Origin: Anthopleura xanthogrammica
Lineage: Eukaryota; Cnidaria; Anthozoa; Actiniaria; Actiniidae
Length of the DNA: 64,000 bases
Assembly (NCBI GenBank): GCA_964019055.1
Contig: OZ025206.1
Location: forward strand, 9,898,486-9,962,485
Direction of reading: 5' to 3'
The position numbers and the translations under genes were made by a program. A model generated the notes under the pieces. The model did no database searches. It saw nothing but the letters and a program-made list of their open reading frames with translations, and had not been told where the DNA came from. Positions 35,186 through 46,307 of this stretch are shown one piece after another (position 1 is the first letter of the stretch; every line of letters begins with the position of its first letter).

Positions 35186-35544
35186 GTGGTTAGCATGCCC
35201 ACCTCATTAGTATCAGCAAGCAAGCAAACAAACAACATCAGTGTTAAAAAATATTTTTTCTTTTTTCTTTGTTCGCTTCGGTCACACAATAAAGACCCAT
35301 TTGCCCCCAATAAGTTGTTAACAAACAAAACCCGTTTCGAGACACCTTAAAAATGTCTACACGTTGCTGCGCCCGCGATCCCCCATAGCAACCACATGTT
35401 GACAACGCGGTCGAGCATTAGATCGCGTTCCAGAACACAATATAGATAACTTTTACTAGCTTTAGAACTCCTTATAAAAGAAATTTAGGGTTTTCTTTTT
35501 ATGCATCAGTTGTAAATGGTAATTCTCTAAATGGTAAAGCGAAA

Positions 35545-38500
35545 ATGGCTTGTGTAACAGAGAGATTTCATTCGCGATCTCCACACGGGACGTTTCGTTT
35601 ACATCTGCCTGAAGACCCTCTTGCTGTTGGCCAACGCGCTCAGAGACAAAAAGTAACTGGAAGATTCCCACCAACTCGTGGAATCCACGATATAATATCC
35701 TTCCAAGAACGGGATGAGTCTAATTATAGAGTGTATAGCGATAAAGGAGAGAGGAGAGTCGAAGCTCCGGGAAGACAGGACACTCCGGTGGTTGACCCCA
35801 CCAGTGGGTTTACCTCTGTAGGTGCTGATGCTGAAGATGGTAATCATAAACCTATCGAGCCCTTAGTTTGTAAAGATCATCGTCCTCAGTCTGCTAAGCC
35901 TTACGGTAGACCCATTACATCTCCTACTCCTGAACTAAGGACGATAAATGCTCCCTGGGAATCAAAAAACAAAGGTAATTTTTTGTGTGTATAAGTCTTG
36001 CCTTTAATCAATCCCATAAATGGCTAATTTGTTGACTATTTGGCGTCTACAGTGCGCCCGTCTTCTCATACTAGTAAACCGAAAGGCCATTATATTTAAT
36101 ATTTAAGCTTAGTTCATACTGTTATTTATAGACTTGGAGAGCTATGGAAACTTCCAAACTGGGCATTCGAGCCGTGAGAATGAGACAGGAAAGGTAAGGA
36201 AGCTTTAGCCCCCACAATTTTTTCCTTTTGCATACCAGTCTTTAATATTTTCTAATCTTAGCCCTCCCCACATTTTTTCCCTTTAATTTGCATACTGGCC
36301 CCCCTTATCGCAACCTGCTGTCTGTCTACTCCTCTTGTCAAAAGCATTGAGACTTCAGTTAGATGCATTTAAGAACTCTACATTATTGTTATTATTATTA
36401 TAAATACTAGTACTATAGTCCGAGAAAGGACTAGGTCGAGATCGCCGTCAGTTTTCACACAACTTAACACTTAAGCACCAGCACGAGAAAACAAGCAAAA
36501 GTTCACAAATCAAAATACTATCGTGACACCAGCACGTTTTCAAGACGGTTTTTCATCCGTGTGCCATCGTCCTTGCTGCTGCAGTCCTCGCTAGAACATG
36601 AAAAAGCACCAAGTGACATTCTGGAGAGGACGGCAATGGCAAGGAGGATGGCGTGCACACGAAAAACCGTTTTGAAAACGTGCTGGTATTATCGTCCGCT
36701 CCCGTCATGGATCTTAAGGTCTCTAATGTTACTTCACGAGAGGACCGACGGCGTTCTTGACCTAGTCCTTTCTCGGACTTGACACCGTCCTTGTCCTCCA
36801 GTCCTGGTGCTTAAGGTCCCTAATATTCGTTCCCCACCCTCCTCCTTTGGGATTTCTTTCTCCCTTGTTTGGGTACATTTGATAAAAAAAACTTGTTATT
36901 GCTAATTGCCACCACAAGTCTAGCAGTGCAGCAGCTCAATGGGGTTGAACTGAAAGCATGTGAAGCCAACCCTGGCAGCCACTATACAGTCCATGTATGA
37001 CCACAGGGCACAGCTCTAACATAACACAGTTCTGATGCATATTTATTTTGTGATTCTACATGAAGGTTCCAATAAATGAGAAAATAAAGAATAAAGAATG
37101 GAGAGATGCAATTGCAACAAGAGCATTCTACACTTCACAAACACAAAGGTTTGTTACTGATAATGGAAACATTTTAAAAAGTTGAAAGAAGTTAATTTAA
37201 TATAGCAATTTTCAATATCAAAAACTTTTTTTTTTTAAATAAATCACTTTTTTAAAGTGGGATTCAAATTCAGTAACTTAATATTGGTTTCCAATTTGGC
37301 CCACTGTCACTCACAACACACTACCACTACATTATATATTCTATGCATACAACTCAACTTACATGTTGATTTTTTCGGAGGGAGCAAACCGGAGTACCCG
37401 GAGAAAACCCTTGTTGCACAGGAGAGAACAACACACCAAACAAACTCGACTCACATATAATCTGACCCGAGCCGGGGCCTCGAATTCGGACCACAGCGGT
37501 GAGAAGCGAGCGGTAAACCACTATGCCACCCATGAATTAGTTGAGTTTACACAGACCCTGTAGTTTTGAGTTGCTCCATGGAATTTGTTTTTTCACTGCT
37601 GCCAGACAAAAATATAAAAGGTACTGACAGATTATCTTTGAATGCCGGCAGTGAAAAAACAAACTTCAAATAAGGGTTGAAGGGTTACAAAAAGGTTCCT
37701 TTTCAAGTTGACCATTGTGCTATGATCTTGCAGGCTATACAACGGTGTTGACTGGGCCAAGAAACTACCCCCAGCTTTAGACCCTCCTCCTACTACACTG
37801 GAACTCAGACCAGACATGGTGTCACAGAAGTTTTCCCTCAAAAGATATGATGCTAGACCTGAACTGTGGCAGGTAAGTACTTTTGGTGAAAGTTTACAAA
37901 GCTGTAAATTCATATTTTAGTATTGTGGCATTTTATTCCCATAATTTTGATACATCTGTATGTATCCATCTCTGTACCTATATCCATAACTATATGGTCA
38001 ATGGGGATTTTGCACACCTTGCGTGACATTTCAAATATTGCTTCACTGGTCCCGAAAATATCATATCTGGAAAGAGCATCCTAAAATTAGTAAATTTTGA
38101 AATTTTGAGGGAAATCAAATAAATACGAACAAAGTTATGAATTTTTAAAGATGACCTTTTCTATAAAGAAATGTATGGAAAATTGTCTTGGTGGGCAAGC
38201 TGTTGCCCACCAAATACATTTCCTTATAAAAAAGGTCACTTTTAAAAATTCATAACTTCGTTCGTATTTATTTGATTTCCCTCAAAATTTCAAAATTTAC
38301 TAATTTTAGGATGCTCTTTCCAGATATGATATTTTCGGGACCAGCGAAGCAATATTTGAAATGTCACGCAAGGTGTGCAAAATCCCCATTGATGCAACTA
38401 AAAATGTTGTCATGGCAACTGGATCTTTAAAGTAGGTACGTAGAGTAGGTATGTATTTATATAATTGGCTTTTTTTGTAAATCTTTTAGCAATTAGGCAG

Positions 38501-40526
38501 TCGACCACACAGTTGGGATTATCTACAATCAAGGAATGGAAACTACATTTATGGAACTGTTAACTTGTAAGTATACATAATAGATCTATTTAGCTTGGTT
38601 GAATCTTTTCCCATTTCAGACCATGTGCCATTTTCTTGAGAATTATATTATTTGTTTGAGTTGTATCCAATATTCATGTGTCCTCTCATGTACAACCGTT
38701 ACTGCGATTCTCAATATTCTGCAAACTCAGTAGTTGTCAGTTGCCTGTTCAAATTTGGTTTTTCACTGCTGGCAGTAAAAAATATAAAAGGTACCGACTG
38801 ATTAGTTTTGATTGGTGGCAGTGAAAAACCAATTTTACAACAAGCCGTAGAAATTTCCGAGTTCGCAGAATAATGAGAATCGCAGTAAACAAAGAAATGA
38901 TACTCTAGTGAATGACACGTGTATATTAAAATTAGTGCCTATATTACCATAGACACTAATATTTAATATGCTAACTGTTTTCTTCTCATTTAGCTGTAGC
39001 CCAAACAAGAAGATTGGTCACATACCTGGTTACACGTAAGTATATGAGCACAGTATTGCAGGGCACAAAATTAACTTTTAAACCCACTAGCAAAACCTTC
39101 TAAACTTTTCAGTCCTTCAATTTCTGGACTGTGGTCATACTCGCAAAACTTAGCTACTTAAATTTTTTCTTACTCGCTGAGTATAAAATTTCACTCACAT
39201 TTTGCAAGTTTGCGAGCATTAAATTCATGCCTTGCATTGCCTAGCTATTGGCTAGTAGAGAATGTATAAAAACCAAACTTCAAAACTTTTTAAAAGTATA
39301 CATGTTCTCTCCAATACTATTTCTGTAAAAAATATTTATTTATTAAATACCAACTTGTTATGTTTAGGGGAAGTACTGCTGGGATTCGTGAAAGAGATCA
39401 TCCTAATTTTGAGTTTGGTGCTATAACGTTAGTAAGGAACCACAAACCAAGATATACTGATACTGCCAAGTAAGTACATGTATAAATGATATATTCTACA
39501 TGCTGTTCACTACCAATATTACATCTTTATATGCTCAGTGTTATCTATGTTTACTAAAACTAATCTTTTTCGGCAAAGTGAGTGCAACATTCCAAGCCCC
39601 CTCCCTCCTTTAGTAACATCCTTCAAAAAATTAGCACTTGGCTAACAGATCTTAGAGCAGATTTCGTAGGAGTGTAAAAAATCACAGCACACAGCATGGT
39701 TATCGTGCGGCGCATACATGATACCAAAATTAATGTTGAATGTTTTTATACATGGCACAGCACTGATACGGTCAAGGTGAGGTCTGTGCTGTAAGTTTTT
39801 CATAGTCACACAGAAACTGCTCTATCTTTAATACTGTACTATAACTATCTGCTGTTGTAAAATAATTTGATTAATTGCAAAAATCCATCCATATGTTTAC
39901 ATTCAAATCATAAAATGTGTAAATCTGCAAGATTAGTGGAAAATTCCACTCTGAGTATATTAATGTGACAAAGATTTTTAAGGGTATTGTATGATTATGT
40001 TGCAGAAGAGGCAATATTCCTGGATACACTGGTCATTCCCTCTATTCCGCACATCATCCTGCACACTCTAAGGAACCACAGCCCAGAGCATGTACAACTG
40101 CCAGAACTCACAGGTACCAGTGTTATGTGTTCAGCCATTCAGAGGTTGATGATAAAGCTGGGTTGAGTTGGCATTGCAGGACTGTTTTAGGGGGACATAT
40201 TTCTAAGATGGCATCTATTTTGTCTCCTAAAACAGTCCCACAATGCACTGCGATGCTAACTCGGCCCAGATTTTTTTACTCAACCTAGTAAATATGAAAT
40301 CAATGCACTAGACTGTAAAACTTTGGGTCAATTCTGGTAAGGGCTATGATAATTTTGTAATTTTCTTTGAATTTTACATCCCATTGCTAAACTATTATTT
40401 ACTTTTTCCCTCAGAAAACTTCAAGTTCCTGCAACTTTGAATCTGTCGCCATTCAGAAGGGACTCCCAGTTATCTAAAATGGTTACTCTGGTTCACCCTT
40501 TCAATCCTTATAATAAGATTGACTAA
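35545..40526 (+). CDS. IPGYTG-motif protein, probable ciliary/sperm microtubule-associated, ~384 aa
   Basis: Nine exons: 35545-35974, 36132-36193, 37066-37148, 37734-37872, 38490-38566, 38994-39035, 39368-39469, 40006-40113, 40415-40526. They sum to 1155 nt with matching phases and end in TAA. The protein is basic, Pro/Arg/His-rich and has no membrane segment. It carries VVDPTSGFTS (~81-90), a HIPGYTGSTAG segment and a NIPGYTGHSLYSAHH segment, and ends in HPFNPYNKID. Paired (H/N)IPGYTG motifs occur in small axonemal microtubule-inner proteins such as CIMIP2/FAM166; the layout also recalls SPATA48-like sperm proteins. I cannot fix the orthologue. The acceptor before exon 3 is pyrimidine-poor and the least certain junction. 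Confidence 0.75.
36418..36778. mobile_element. foldback element with GTCCGAGAAAGGACTAGGTC ends
   Basis: A perfect 20-bp inverted pair (GTCCGAGAAAGGACTAGGTC, and its complement at 36759-36778) bounds the element. Inner pairs include CGCCGTC / GACGGCG and GCACGTTTTCAAGACGG with its inverse. It lies in intron 2 of the IPGYTG gene. Confidence 0.75.
36926..37000. repeat. dispersed repeat shared with 62660-62720
   Basis: AGCTCAATGGGGTTGAACTG, then AAAGCATGTGAAG, then CCCTGGCAG matches a block at about 62668 (AGCTCAATGGGGTCAAACTG). It sits near SINE-like sequence in both places. Confidence 0.6.
37375..37535 (-). mobile_element. tRNA-derived SINE
   Basis: On the minus strand TGGCATAGTGGTTTACCGC (A-box region) and GGTCCGAATTCGAGGC (B-box region) head the element. 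The tail complement contains CCGGAGAAAACCC, a motif repeated in the other SINE fragments here. Confidence 0.6.
37575..37670. mobile_element. MITE, ACTGCGATTCTCAATATTCT family, internal fragment
   Basis: TTTTTTCACTGCTGCCAGAC, then AATATAAAAGGTACTGACAG, then CGGCAGTGAAAAAACAAA matches the family centre. Both termini are absent. Confidence 0.7.
37998..38392. repeat. long near-perfect inverted repeat (hairpin), arms ~190 bp
   Basis: The left arm begins TCAATGGGGATTTTGCACAC and the right arm ends GTGTGCAAAATCCCCATTGA. Pairing continues through GAAAATATCATATCTGGAAA and its inverse to a centre at GGTGGGCAA/TTGCCCACC near 38190-38211. Only scattered mismatches and small bulges are seen. It lies wholly inside intron 4 of the IPGYTG gene. 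Confidence 0.93.
38699..38888. mobile_element. MITE, ACTGCGATTCTCAATATTCT family, copy 4
   Basis: A complete copy: left TACTGCGATTCTCAATATTC, right AGAATAATGAGAATCGCAGTA, TA at both edges, with the inner CACTGCTGGCAGT block. Confidence 0.88.
39654..39823. mobile_element. MITE, AGAGCAGATTTCGTA family, copy 1
   Basis: The ends AGAGCAGATTTCGTAGGAGT and CATAGTCACACAGAAACTGCTCT (partly mirrored) bound a CATGGCACAGC-rich interior with ATGTTGAATGTTTTTATACA. Confidence 0.65.
40157..40270. mobile_element. short inverted-repeat element
   Basis: GCATTGCAGGACTGTTTTAG is mirrored by CTAAAACAGTCCCACAATGC. The outer GGGTTGAGTTGGC pairs with GCTAACTCGGCCC. It lies in the last intron of the IPGYTG gene. Confidence 0.7.
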
Positions 40527-40932
40527 CTTTAATTCAATATTGTATATTTTTACTTCCCTGCTAGCAGTGGTCCCTTTCGGTTTTTCTATTTTTGCTTATA
40601 GTCTTTTTGCTTTAAAAGCAACTTTTGTTTTTGTTGTTCTCTTTTGTAACAATCAAGAACAACAAAAACGAAAGCTGCTACAGCAGAAATTTGTCATTCT
40701 ATTGCTACCAATTTTTATCTAGATAAATTTATCCTACTTGGGCAGAAATTATTTAGTTATTTTTCTAGAGTGTGTATACGTAGTCTTTCATTTTAGTTCA
40801 TAAGTAGGAGTGTTATACTTAAAGTTAATAACAATTTGCACATTTTGATAATTGTACATAATTGTGTAAATTATCCTTATCAATATTTATTGGTACTTAA
40901 TTAAAAAAAAAGGATTGTACTAAAAGTGTCTT

Positions 40933-40938
40933 AATAAA
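40933..40938 (+). terminator. candidate polyadenylation signal for the IPGYTG gene
   Basis: AATAAA (in TTAATAAAAATAAA) lies about 407 bp after the stop codon. Confidence 0.4.
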
Positions 40939-41294
40939 AATAAATTTATCACTTGCATAACACTGTTATTTATTCATTTTTCACTTAATATTTGTTATTA
41001 AAAATTATCAATTGTTATAAACCCCACTTTTTAATTGGTTGGGGATTTGTGCTTTATGATAGCACAATAATTAAATGACATGCATGCCTTTCTATTTCAT
41101 CATTTGTATCCATGGGTGCAACAGTTTTGTATTTCAGTCTTTAATTTATTCTTGATTGTTGGTTAAGAATGGTTGTGCATTGTAATGGAGAAATGACATG
41201 TCATTTGAAATAATACCTACAATTTGCAATAGGTTAACCATAGGTTGCAGATAAGATGTTTATAACTTTAGTAAGATGTCTGTATGATGTTGGT

Positions 41295-41464
41295 AGAGCA
41301 GATTTCGTATGAGTGTGAATGGTCATGGCACATGGCAGGGCTATGGTGCAGTGCAGACATGGCACTAAATGTTGAATGTTTTTATACAAGGCACTGCACT
41401 GACACGGTCACGGCAAGGTGCAGTGCATTCTGTAAGTTATTCATAGTCATACAAAAACTGCTCT
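41295..41464. mobile_element. MITE, AGAGCAGATTTCGTA family, copy 2
   Basis: The ends AGAGCAGATTTCGTATGAGT and CATAGTCATACAAAAACTGCTCT are inverted. The interior matches the copy at 39654 (TGTTGAATGTTTTTATACA). Confidence 0.75.
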
Positions 41465-41467
41465 GTG

Positions 41468-41730
41468 TTACAGCACTTTTCATAATTCTGCAACCTAACT
41501 GACTCGAGGCATCTGGCATTTTTGTCTTCCATGGATCAAACTTACGATGGACTGAGTTCGTTCCGATCAAGCGATGAGGAAATTCCTGCAACTTGACAGC
41601 CATTTTTACATGGGAATTTCTTTATCGCTTGTGATCGGAATGAACTTGACCCATCATAGTTTGATTGATGGAAGCCAAAATGCCAGGTGCCTGGAGTCGG
41701 TAGTTTGCGGAATTATGAAAAGTGCTGTAA
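41468..41730. mobile_element. MITE, TTACAGCACTTTTCATAATTC family, copy 1
   Basis: TTACAGCACTTTTCATAATT is mirrored by AATTATGAAAAGTGCTGTAA. The inner arms GATCAAACTTACGATGGACT and CATCATAGTTTGATTGATGG also pair. The termini are TA-flanked. Confidence 0.88.
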
Positions 41731-41784
41731 CTGATACTGTTGGATGATGCCCTACCAACACCAATGTTTACTATAAATCGAAAT

Positions 41785-43606
41785 CTATAATATTCCAATC
41801 CATCTTAAAATATAGAATACGATTAGAGCCCCACATATCATAGCTGGTATTCTCAAGCGTAGGTATAAATAAGAAGATTTGAATTCATCATAAAGACTTA
41901 AAACCTGGGTCTTAGTTTCTTCTGTAGATCCTGAATTATCAACCAGGAAGGTGGCTCTTTTACACTTCTCTGATAAGGGTATTTGGGATTCAATCCTTTG
42001 AATAGCCTCTTCCCTTGAAAAATCATTTCTTTGCATAAGACGTTCAACTTGGTTGGATTCTTCACTGTATAAAAAGACAAAATACAGTAATTGTATTAAA
42101 AAAGGCTGCTTTATATGAGAATACAGCATGCAGGAAGTGCAAAAGCACAAAGAAGTGTGATGGGGTCTACCCTTGCAGCACGTCGGAATGCAGCTCGATT
42201 TGGAGGGCAAAACGATAGGTTCCAATTCTCAGGAGATTACAATTCTTTTTGGCCTCCAAATTGAGTTGCTCTGACGTCACATACGGGGGTCTATAGAAGC
42301 ATGAGCTATAGGGGAGTGCTTCTCACACTTCTTGAGTGCTTTCTGCACTTTCCAATTAAGTGCTGTATTTAATTCAACAAAATAATGAAGAACAGAAAAA
42401 GCTGTTTTATTTGTTGGGGTTTCCTTCCTGTGGAAAATAACAACTGAAGGTACAGTGTACCCCAACAAAAATACCTTACAATTGATATTCTATCCCTTAA
42501 TGTTATGAAATTATAATTAGTGGTTGTTTGTAAATTATTTAAAGCTGGTTTATTATACTTACCAGTAAACGACTATCACTTGGCTGGTAATGCTTAGCAC
42601 AACCTCAGTCTCATAAAGCAGTGGCAGGTCTAAGATAACAAATCTTTCACCTGCAAAAACAAATAAAAAAATAAAAACTTAAGACATTTATTGTTTATAA
42701 GCCATAACCAGCTTAGAGTGTGAGTGTGAGTGTGAAAAGTCATGGTACATGGCACGGTTACAGCATGGCACAGCCAAGGCAACAATTGTTGAATGTTTTC
42801 ATACACAGCACAGCACTGACATGGCTACAGCAAGGCTCAGTCCATGCCATAAGTTTTTCATAGTCATATGAAAGCTGCTCTAATCTATACATACATAAGG
42901 TAACATAAAAGACCATTATGCTGCTTGCAAGAGCAGAGGATGTGGTCTGTTTGGTCTTGGAGGCAAATTACAATGGCTGCATGACCAGCTTCTTAACATT
43001 GTTCAAGATTGTAAACTGTATGTATCCCATTATTGCAGTCTGAAGAGGTTTATAAACTACTTCATTCTGTATTCAAGGTAGCTGTGATCAGTAAATCCCT
43101 CATGATGAGGGAAGTCACCTCTCTTTAAAGAAACACATACAGCAAATTATACAGTACTGAGTATACCTGCCAGAAAAAACATTAGAAGTTTCCATAGAAT
43201 TTCACGATAAATAAATGGATGGGTACAATCATTAAGTACTTTTCTTTTGGCAGGATCTGCAAAGATGATTTTCCCCAGCTTCTCTCTGTCTATCTCCCCA
43301 GATGGTTGAAGGACTTCTTGACCAAAGTGCTTGACTATTTTCTTCCATGATTTTTTGTTTGGCTGTACAACTGGAAAAGCATCAAAATGTTACTAAAAGC
43401 TTCAAAAATATATAGCCATACTCTTCTATATAGACACAGCAATTAAGCTTTTATGGTCTATTTTTCCTCAAATTATTGCTTGTTTGCTACTTACCTTCTC
43501 TTGCTATCTGATCTGCATCAATCAGTGGACAGCCAAGGGACTTAAACATCTGTGATACGGTACTTTTACCTGTTGCAATACCTCCAGTTAACCCAATTAT
43601 AAACAT
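41785..43606 (-). CDS. DCAKD: dephospho-CoA kinase domain-containing protein
   Basis: Four exons (43606-43495, 43370-43167, 42650-42563, 42064-41785) encode 227 residues. The family phosphorylates dephospho-CoA to CoA, the last step of CoA synthesis. The P-loop [12 protein letters not shown] is at 5-16. IDADQIARE, then [16 protein letters not shown] and [12 protein letters not shown] follow in family order. The C-terminal ~20 residues ([15 protein letters not shown]) form a hydrophobic anchor, as in animal DCAKD. Length matches the ~231-residue human protein. The ATG is 145 bp from that of the divergent PIGZ gene. Confidence 0.95.
42190..42264. mobile_element. short inverted-repeat element, CTCGATTTGGAGG family, copy 1
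   Basis: GCAGCTCGATTTGGAGGGCA is mirrored by GGCCTCCAAATTGAGTTGC. The centre AATTCTCAGGAGATTACAA matches a second copy at 63370-63457. Confidence 0.7.
42714..42881. mobile_element. MITE, AGAGCAGATTTCGTA family, copy 3
   Basis: The interior GTTGAATGTTTTCATACACA, then GCACAGCACTGACATGG, and the right end CATAGTCATATGAAAGCTGCTCTA match the two copies at 39654 and 41295. The left end is degraded. It lies in a DCAKD intron. Confidence 0.65.
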
Positions 43607-43751
43607 TTTTAGCTAATACTGGAGAAAATTACATGAATTTTTCCCTCGTTTTTCTTTTTTTTTCAACTTCCTTTTTTTTTAAACCCACATGCGCCTGTCA
43701 ACTGGTCAGCGTATATTCACAGCTTGCATTGGATTGTGGGTAATATTCAAC
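43607..43751. promoter_or_regulatory. compact bidirectional promoter, DCAKD / PIGZ
   Basis: Only 145 bp separate the DCAKD start codon (-) from the PIGZ start codon (+). Both 5' UTRs and the shared promoter must fit here unless transcription starts inside the neighbour. The tract is pyrimidine-rich on the plus strand (TTTTTCTTTTTTTTTCAAC); no TATA box was seen. Confidence 0.55.
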
Positions 43752-46220
43752 ATGGCGGACAAACTTCTCTTTTGGTTGGCATTCATTTTTCTACGTTTTT
43801 TATGGGTTCTTTATCCCCAATCGGGCTACATCCACCCAGATGAATATTTTCAGTCTCCTGAAATTACTGCTGGAGATGTATTTGGTTTTCAAACTCTAAG
43901 GACTTGGGAATTCAATGAGACATTTCCGATCCGAAGTATTTTATTCCCACATCTGACAACTGGAATTCCATTCAAGATTTTGCAAAAACTATACTCTGTT
44001 TCTAATGGTTCCCCCTGGATTTTGAACACGTGGTCGTTAGCTGTACTACCAAGGGTTGTCTACTGTTGTATTTCCTTATTGATAGATCTATCAGCTTATA
44101 AGATATCACAGACTATCGATATCGATCCAGCTCCGGTAATCTTTGCTATTGGAACGTCATACGTGACTCTAGTCTACCATACCAGGCCGTTCTCAAACAC
44201 CTTGGAGTCTGTTTTATTTTCCTTGCTTCTATGGCTTTTAACATCACATATGTTTTCTACCAACAATGCTTCACGTCAAATTTGGGAGAGTACAATAAGG
44301 AATTTCGGGATTGGAATTCTTGTGACTGCTGGAGTTTGGAATAGACCAACGTTTTTAGCCTTTGCAGTGTTCCCTGGTTTTAGTTGGTGTTACGGCCAAT
44401 ACACAGATAGTGATACAATAAAAACTTTTATAACACGATTATTAAAGCAGGCTTGTGTCGTTGCTTTTGGTGCCATAATAACATCATCACTGTTTATAGC
44501 AGTAGATTCTATTTATTATGGTTACTTCTCTACGAACAAAGGACAGTTAGCAGTAACTCCATTTAACTTCATCAAGTATAATTTAGACACTTCAAAGATT
44601 AAAGAACATGGCTTACATCCCAGATTTACCCATTTCTTGGTTAACATGCCATTGTTATATGGTTTTCTTGCTGTCCTGTTCTTCCTTTTTCTTGTTGTAC
44701 TGATTTTCAAGAGAGACTTCATAGGATGTATGTGGGAGTTCTTCATGATAAGTGCTGAGGATACCCAAGAAGTAACTAGCAACAAGATCAAACAAAAGAA
44801 ACCTCTTCATCTGAAGATAATGGTTTTTAAAGTAATGATGATGAGTGTGGTTGTGCCAGTTGCTCTTTTGTCTGTTATTCCTCACCAAGAACCCAGATTT
44901 TTAACTCCAATCTTGCTTCCTCTTGCGATCTTATTTGGCCACCTTATATCAGGCCCAAAGCATTCACCATTTGTAAAAATGTCTTGGCTCATGTGGAACA
45001 TACTGGGGTGTATTGTTTTTGGGATCTTACATCAAGGAGGGATGTATTCCAGTTTAGGACATCTACAGAAACATTTGGAACATTTAGACACCAAAGGGGC
45101 ACCTTTAGACACCAAAGGAACAGAATTGACATCATCAATTCATCTTGTCTTCTCCAATACTTACATGCCTCCTAGATACCTGCTTGCATGGCCTAGATGT
45201 GCTCCTAGTTCCAAGGACTGTCAATCATTTGACAAGCATCTATATGTGCATGACCTTGGAGGTCAAAGTAGAAATGGTCTTGTCAAGTGGTTAGACCAGC
45301 TGGTTAAGAGTGAGGAGAAGAAAATGGGAAATTATACATTTGAGGTAATACATGTTTATAGTAGTGCATATTTTAGATTAAGATGTGCTATATATTTTCT
45401 TCAAAGTTTCAACAAAAGACTACCCATGCATTTGATGGTCTAGCTGTTACTCACTTCAGAATAAGCATGAGGCTCTGAAATTTTACTGATTCCCTTAAAC
45501 AGCCTCTGGGCTGATCAAGGTCAAGGCAGGGGTAACTCACAGTGTGTTAGGTTTTGGGTAGTCTCCTACGCAGCTGCTATTAGTGTTGTCATGCAATGCT
45601 CTCTCTCCTAAGAGAACGTTGTGTGAGAGATTGTTGCATGATGACACTAACAGTGGCTGCATAGGAGACTAGGTTTTAGGGAGGGAGAAAAACCTGAGAA
45701 CCTGAGGAAAGACACTTGAATCAAGAGAGAGAGACCCTAAAAAACTCTACTCACAAGACCCCAGATGTGAGAGGCAAGTGCATTACCACTACGCCAACCT
45801 TCATTTCATCAGAGACTAACCATGATAATAATGCATATGCTAAAAACACTGGAGCAATAAAGCCAGAGCCTGTAGACCTGTACAGTTCTTAAATGACATA
45901 TAACAAATAACTTCTTCATCCTTATTTCTCTTGTTCAGGTGTTTGTGGTTTGTCCATCAACACTTCATTTCCATCACCCTCTCTTCTCTAAAGAAGAACA
46001 GTTCTTTCCTCATCTCAACATGGAAAATCCACCAGACTTTGGAACTCTTATGAATTTCATGAATTCAAGAACATCTTGTGAGATGAAACCTGGAAACAGA
46101 TATGCTGATAATGAACATTACTGTGTGAAGATGAATAATGAAAGCATTGTGGCCTCTCTCTTAAACTGGATAAACTTAGAATTGTCATTAAACCTGTACA
46201 AACATGAAAATATAAATTAA
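43752..46220 (+). CDS. PIGZ: GPI mannosyltransferase 4 (PIG-Z / SMP3)
   Basis: Two exons (43752-45344 and 45939-46220) encode about 624 residues. PIG-Z is a GT22 enzyme of the ER membrane that adds the fourth mannose to GPI anchors from dolichol-phosphate-mannose. HPDEYFQSPE (28-37) holds the acidic catalytic motif in the first lumenal loop. Later motifs include GSYVTLV-like TSYVTLVYHTRPFSNT, GVWNRPTFLAFAVFP, LTPILLPL after HQEPRFL, and TYMPPRYLL. Several hydrophobic segments fit a multipass protein. Exon 2 supplies the conserved end (VFVVCPSTL, FFPHLNMENPPDF). The start AACATGG at 43752 fits Kozak and homologue length. An upstream in-frame ATG (43689) would add 21 residues. Confidence 0.95.
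45559..45671. mobile_element. MITE with TAGTCTCCTACGCAGC ends
   Basis: TAGTCTCCTACGCAGCTGCT is mirrored by GTGGCTGCATAGGAGACTA, with inner TAGTGTTGTCATGCAA / TTGCATGATGACACTA. It lies in the PIGZ intron. Confidence 0.8.
45680..45805 (-). mobile_element. tRNA-derived SINE
   Basis: The minus strand carries TTGGCGTAGTGGTAATGCAC (A-box region) and the plus strand GAGAAAAACCTGAGAACCTG, a tail motif found in the copy near 62795. Confidence 0.55.
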
Positions 46221-46307
46221 TTAGAATTTGTTAGAAGGAATCAAAACGAGAATTATTCTTATTTATATGGAGTAACTGGTGTTTTATTATATAGATAGAA
46301 AAAGAGG

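Larger units (their letters stand above)
31530..35544. other. gene-poor intergenic region
   Basis: This lies between DNAJC9 (-) and the GYTG-motif gene (+), which are divergent. It holds MITEs at 31758-32090, 32285-32493 and 32655-32808, a LINE-like 3' tail near 33810 (GTGTAATGCGCTTAAGAATA, then ATT repeats), a tyrosine-recombinase fragment (34824-35006) and a diverged repeat pair (34556 and 35100). No intact gene was recognised. Confidence 0.6.
40527..41784. other. convergent intergenic region
   Basis: This region separates the IPGYTG gene (+) from DCAKD (-). It holds two MITEs (41295-41464 and 41468-41730) only 3 bp apart, and the likely 3' ends of both genes. A minus-strand AATAAA lies at 41145-41150. 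No other gene was seen. Confidence 0.65.

Noticed and set aside
35370..35410. RFX X-box for the IPGYTG gene
   Set aside because: Only one half-site (TAGCAAC) is convincing; the other half does not fit the consensus, so it is not listed as a feature.
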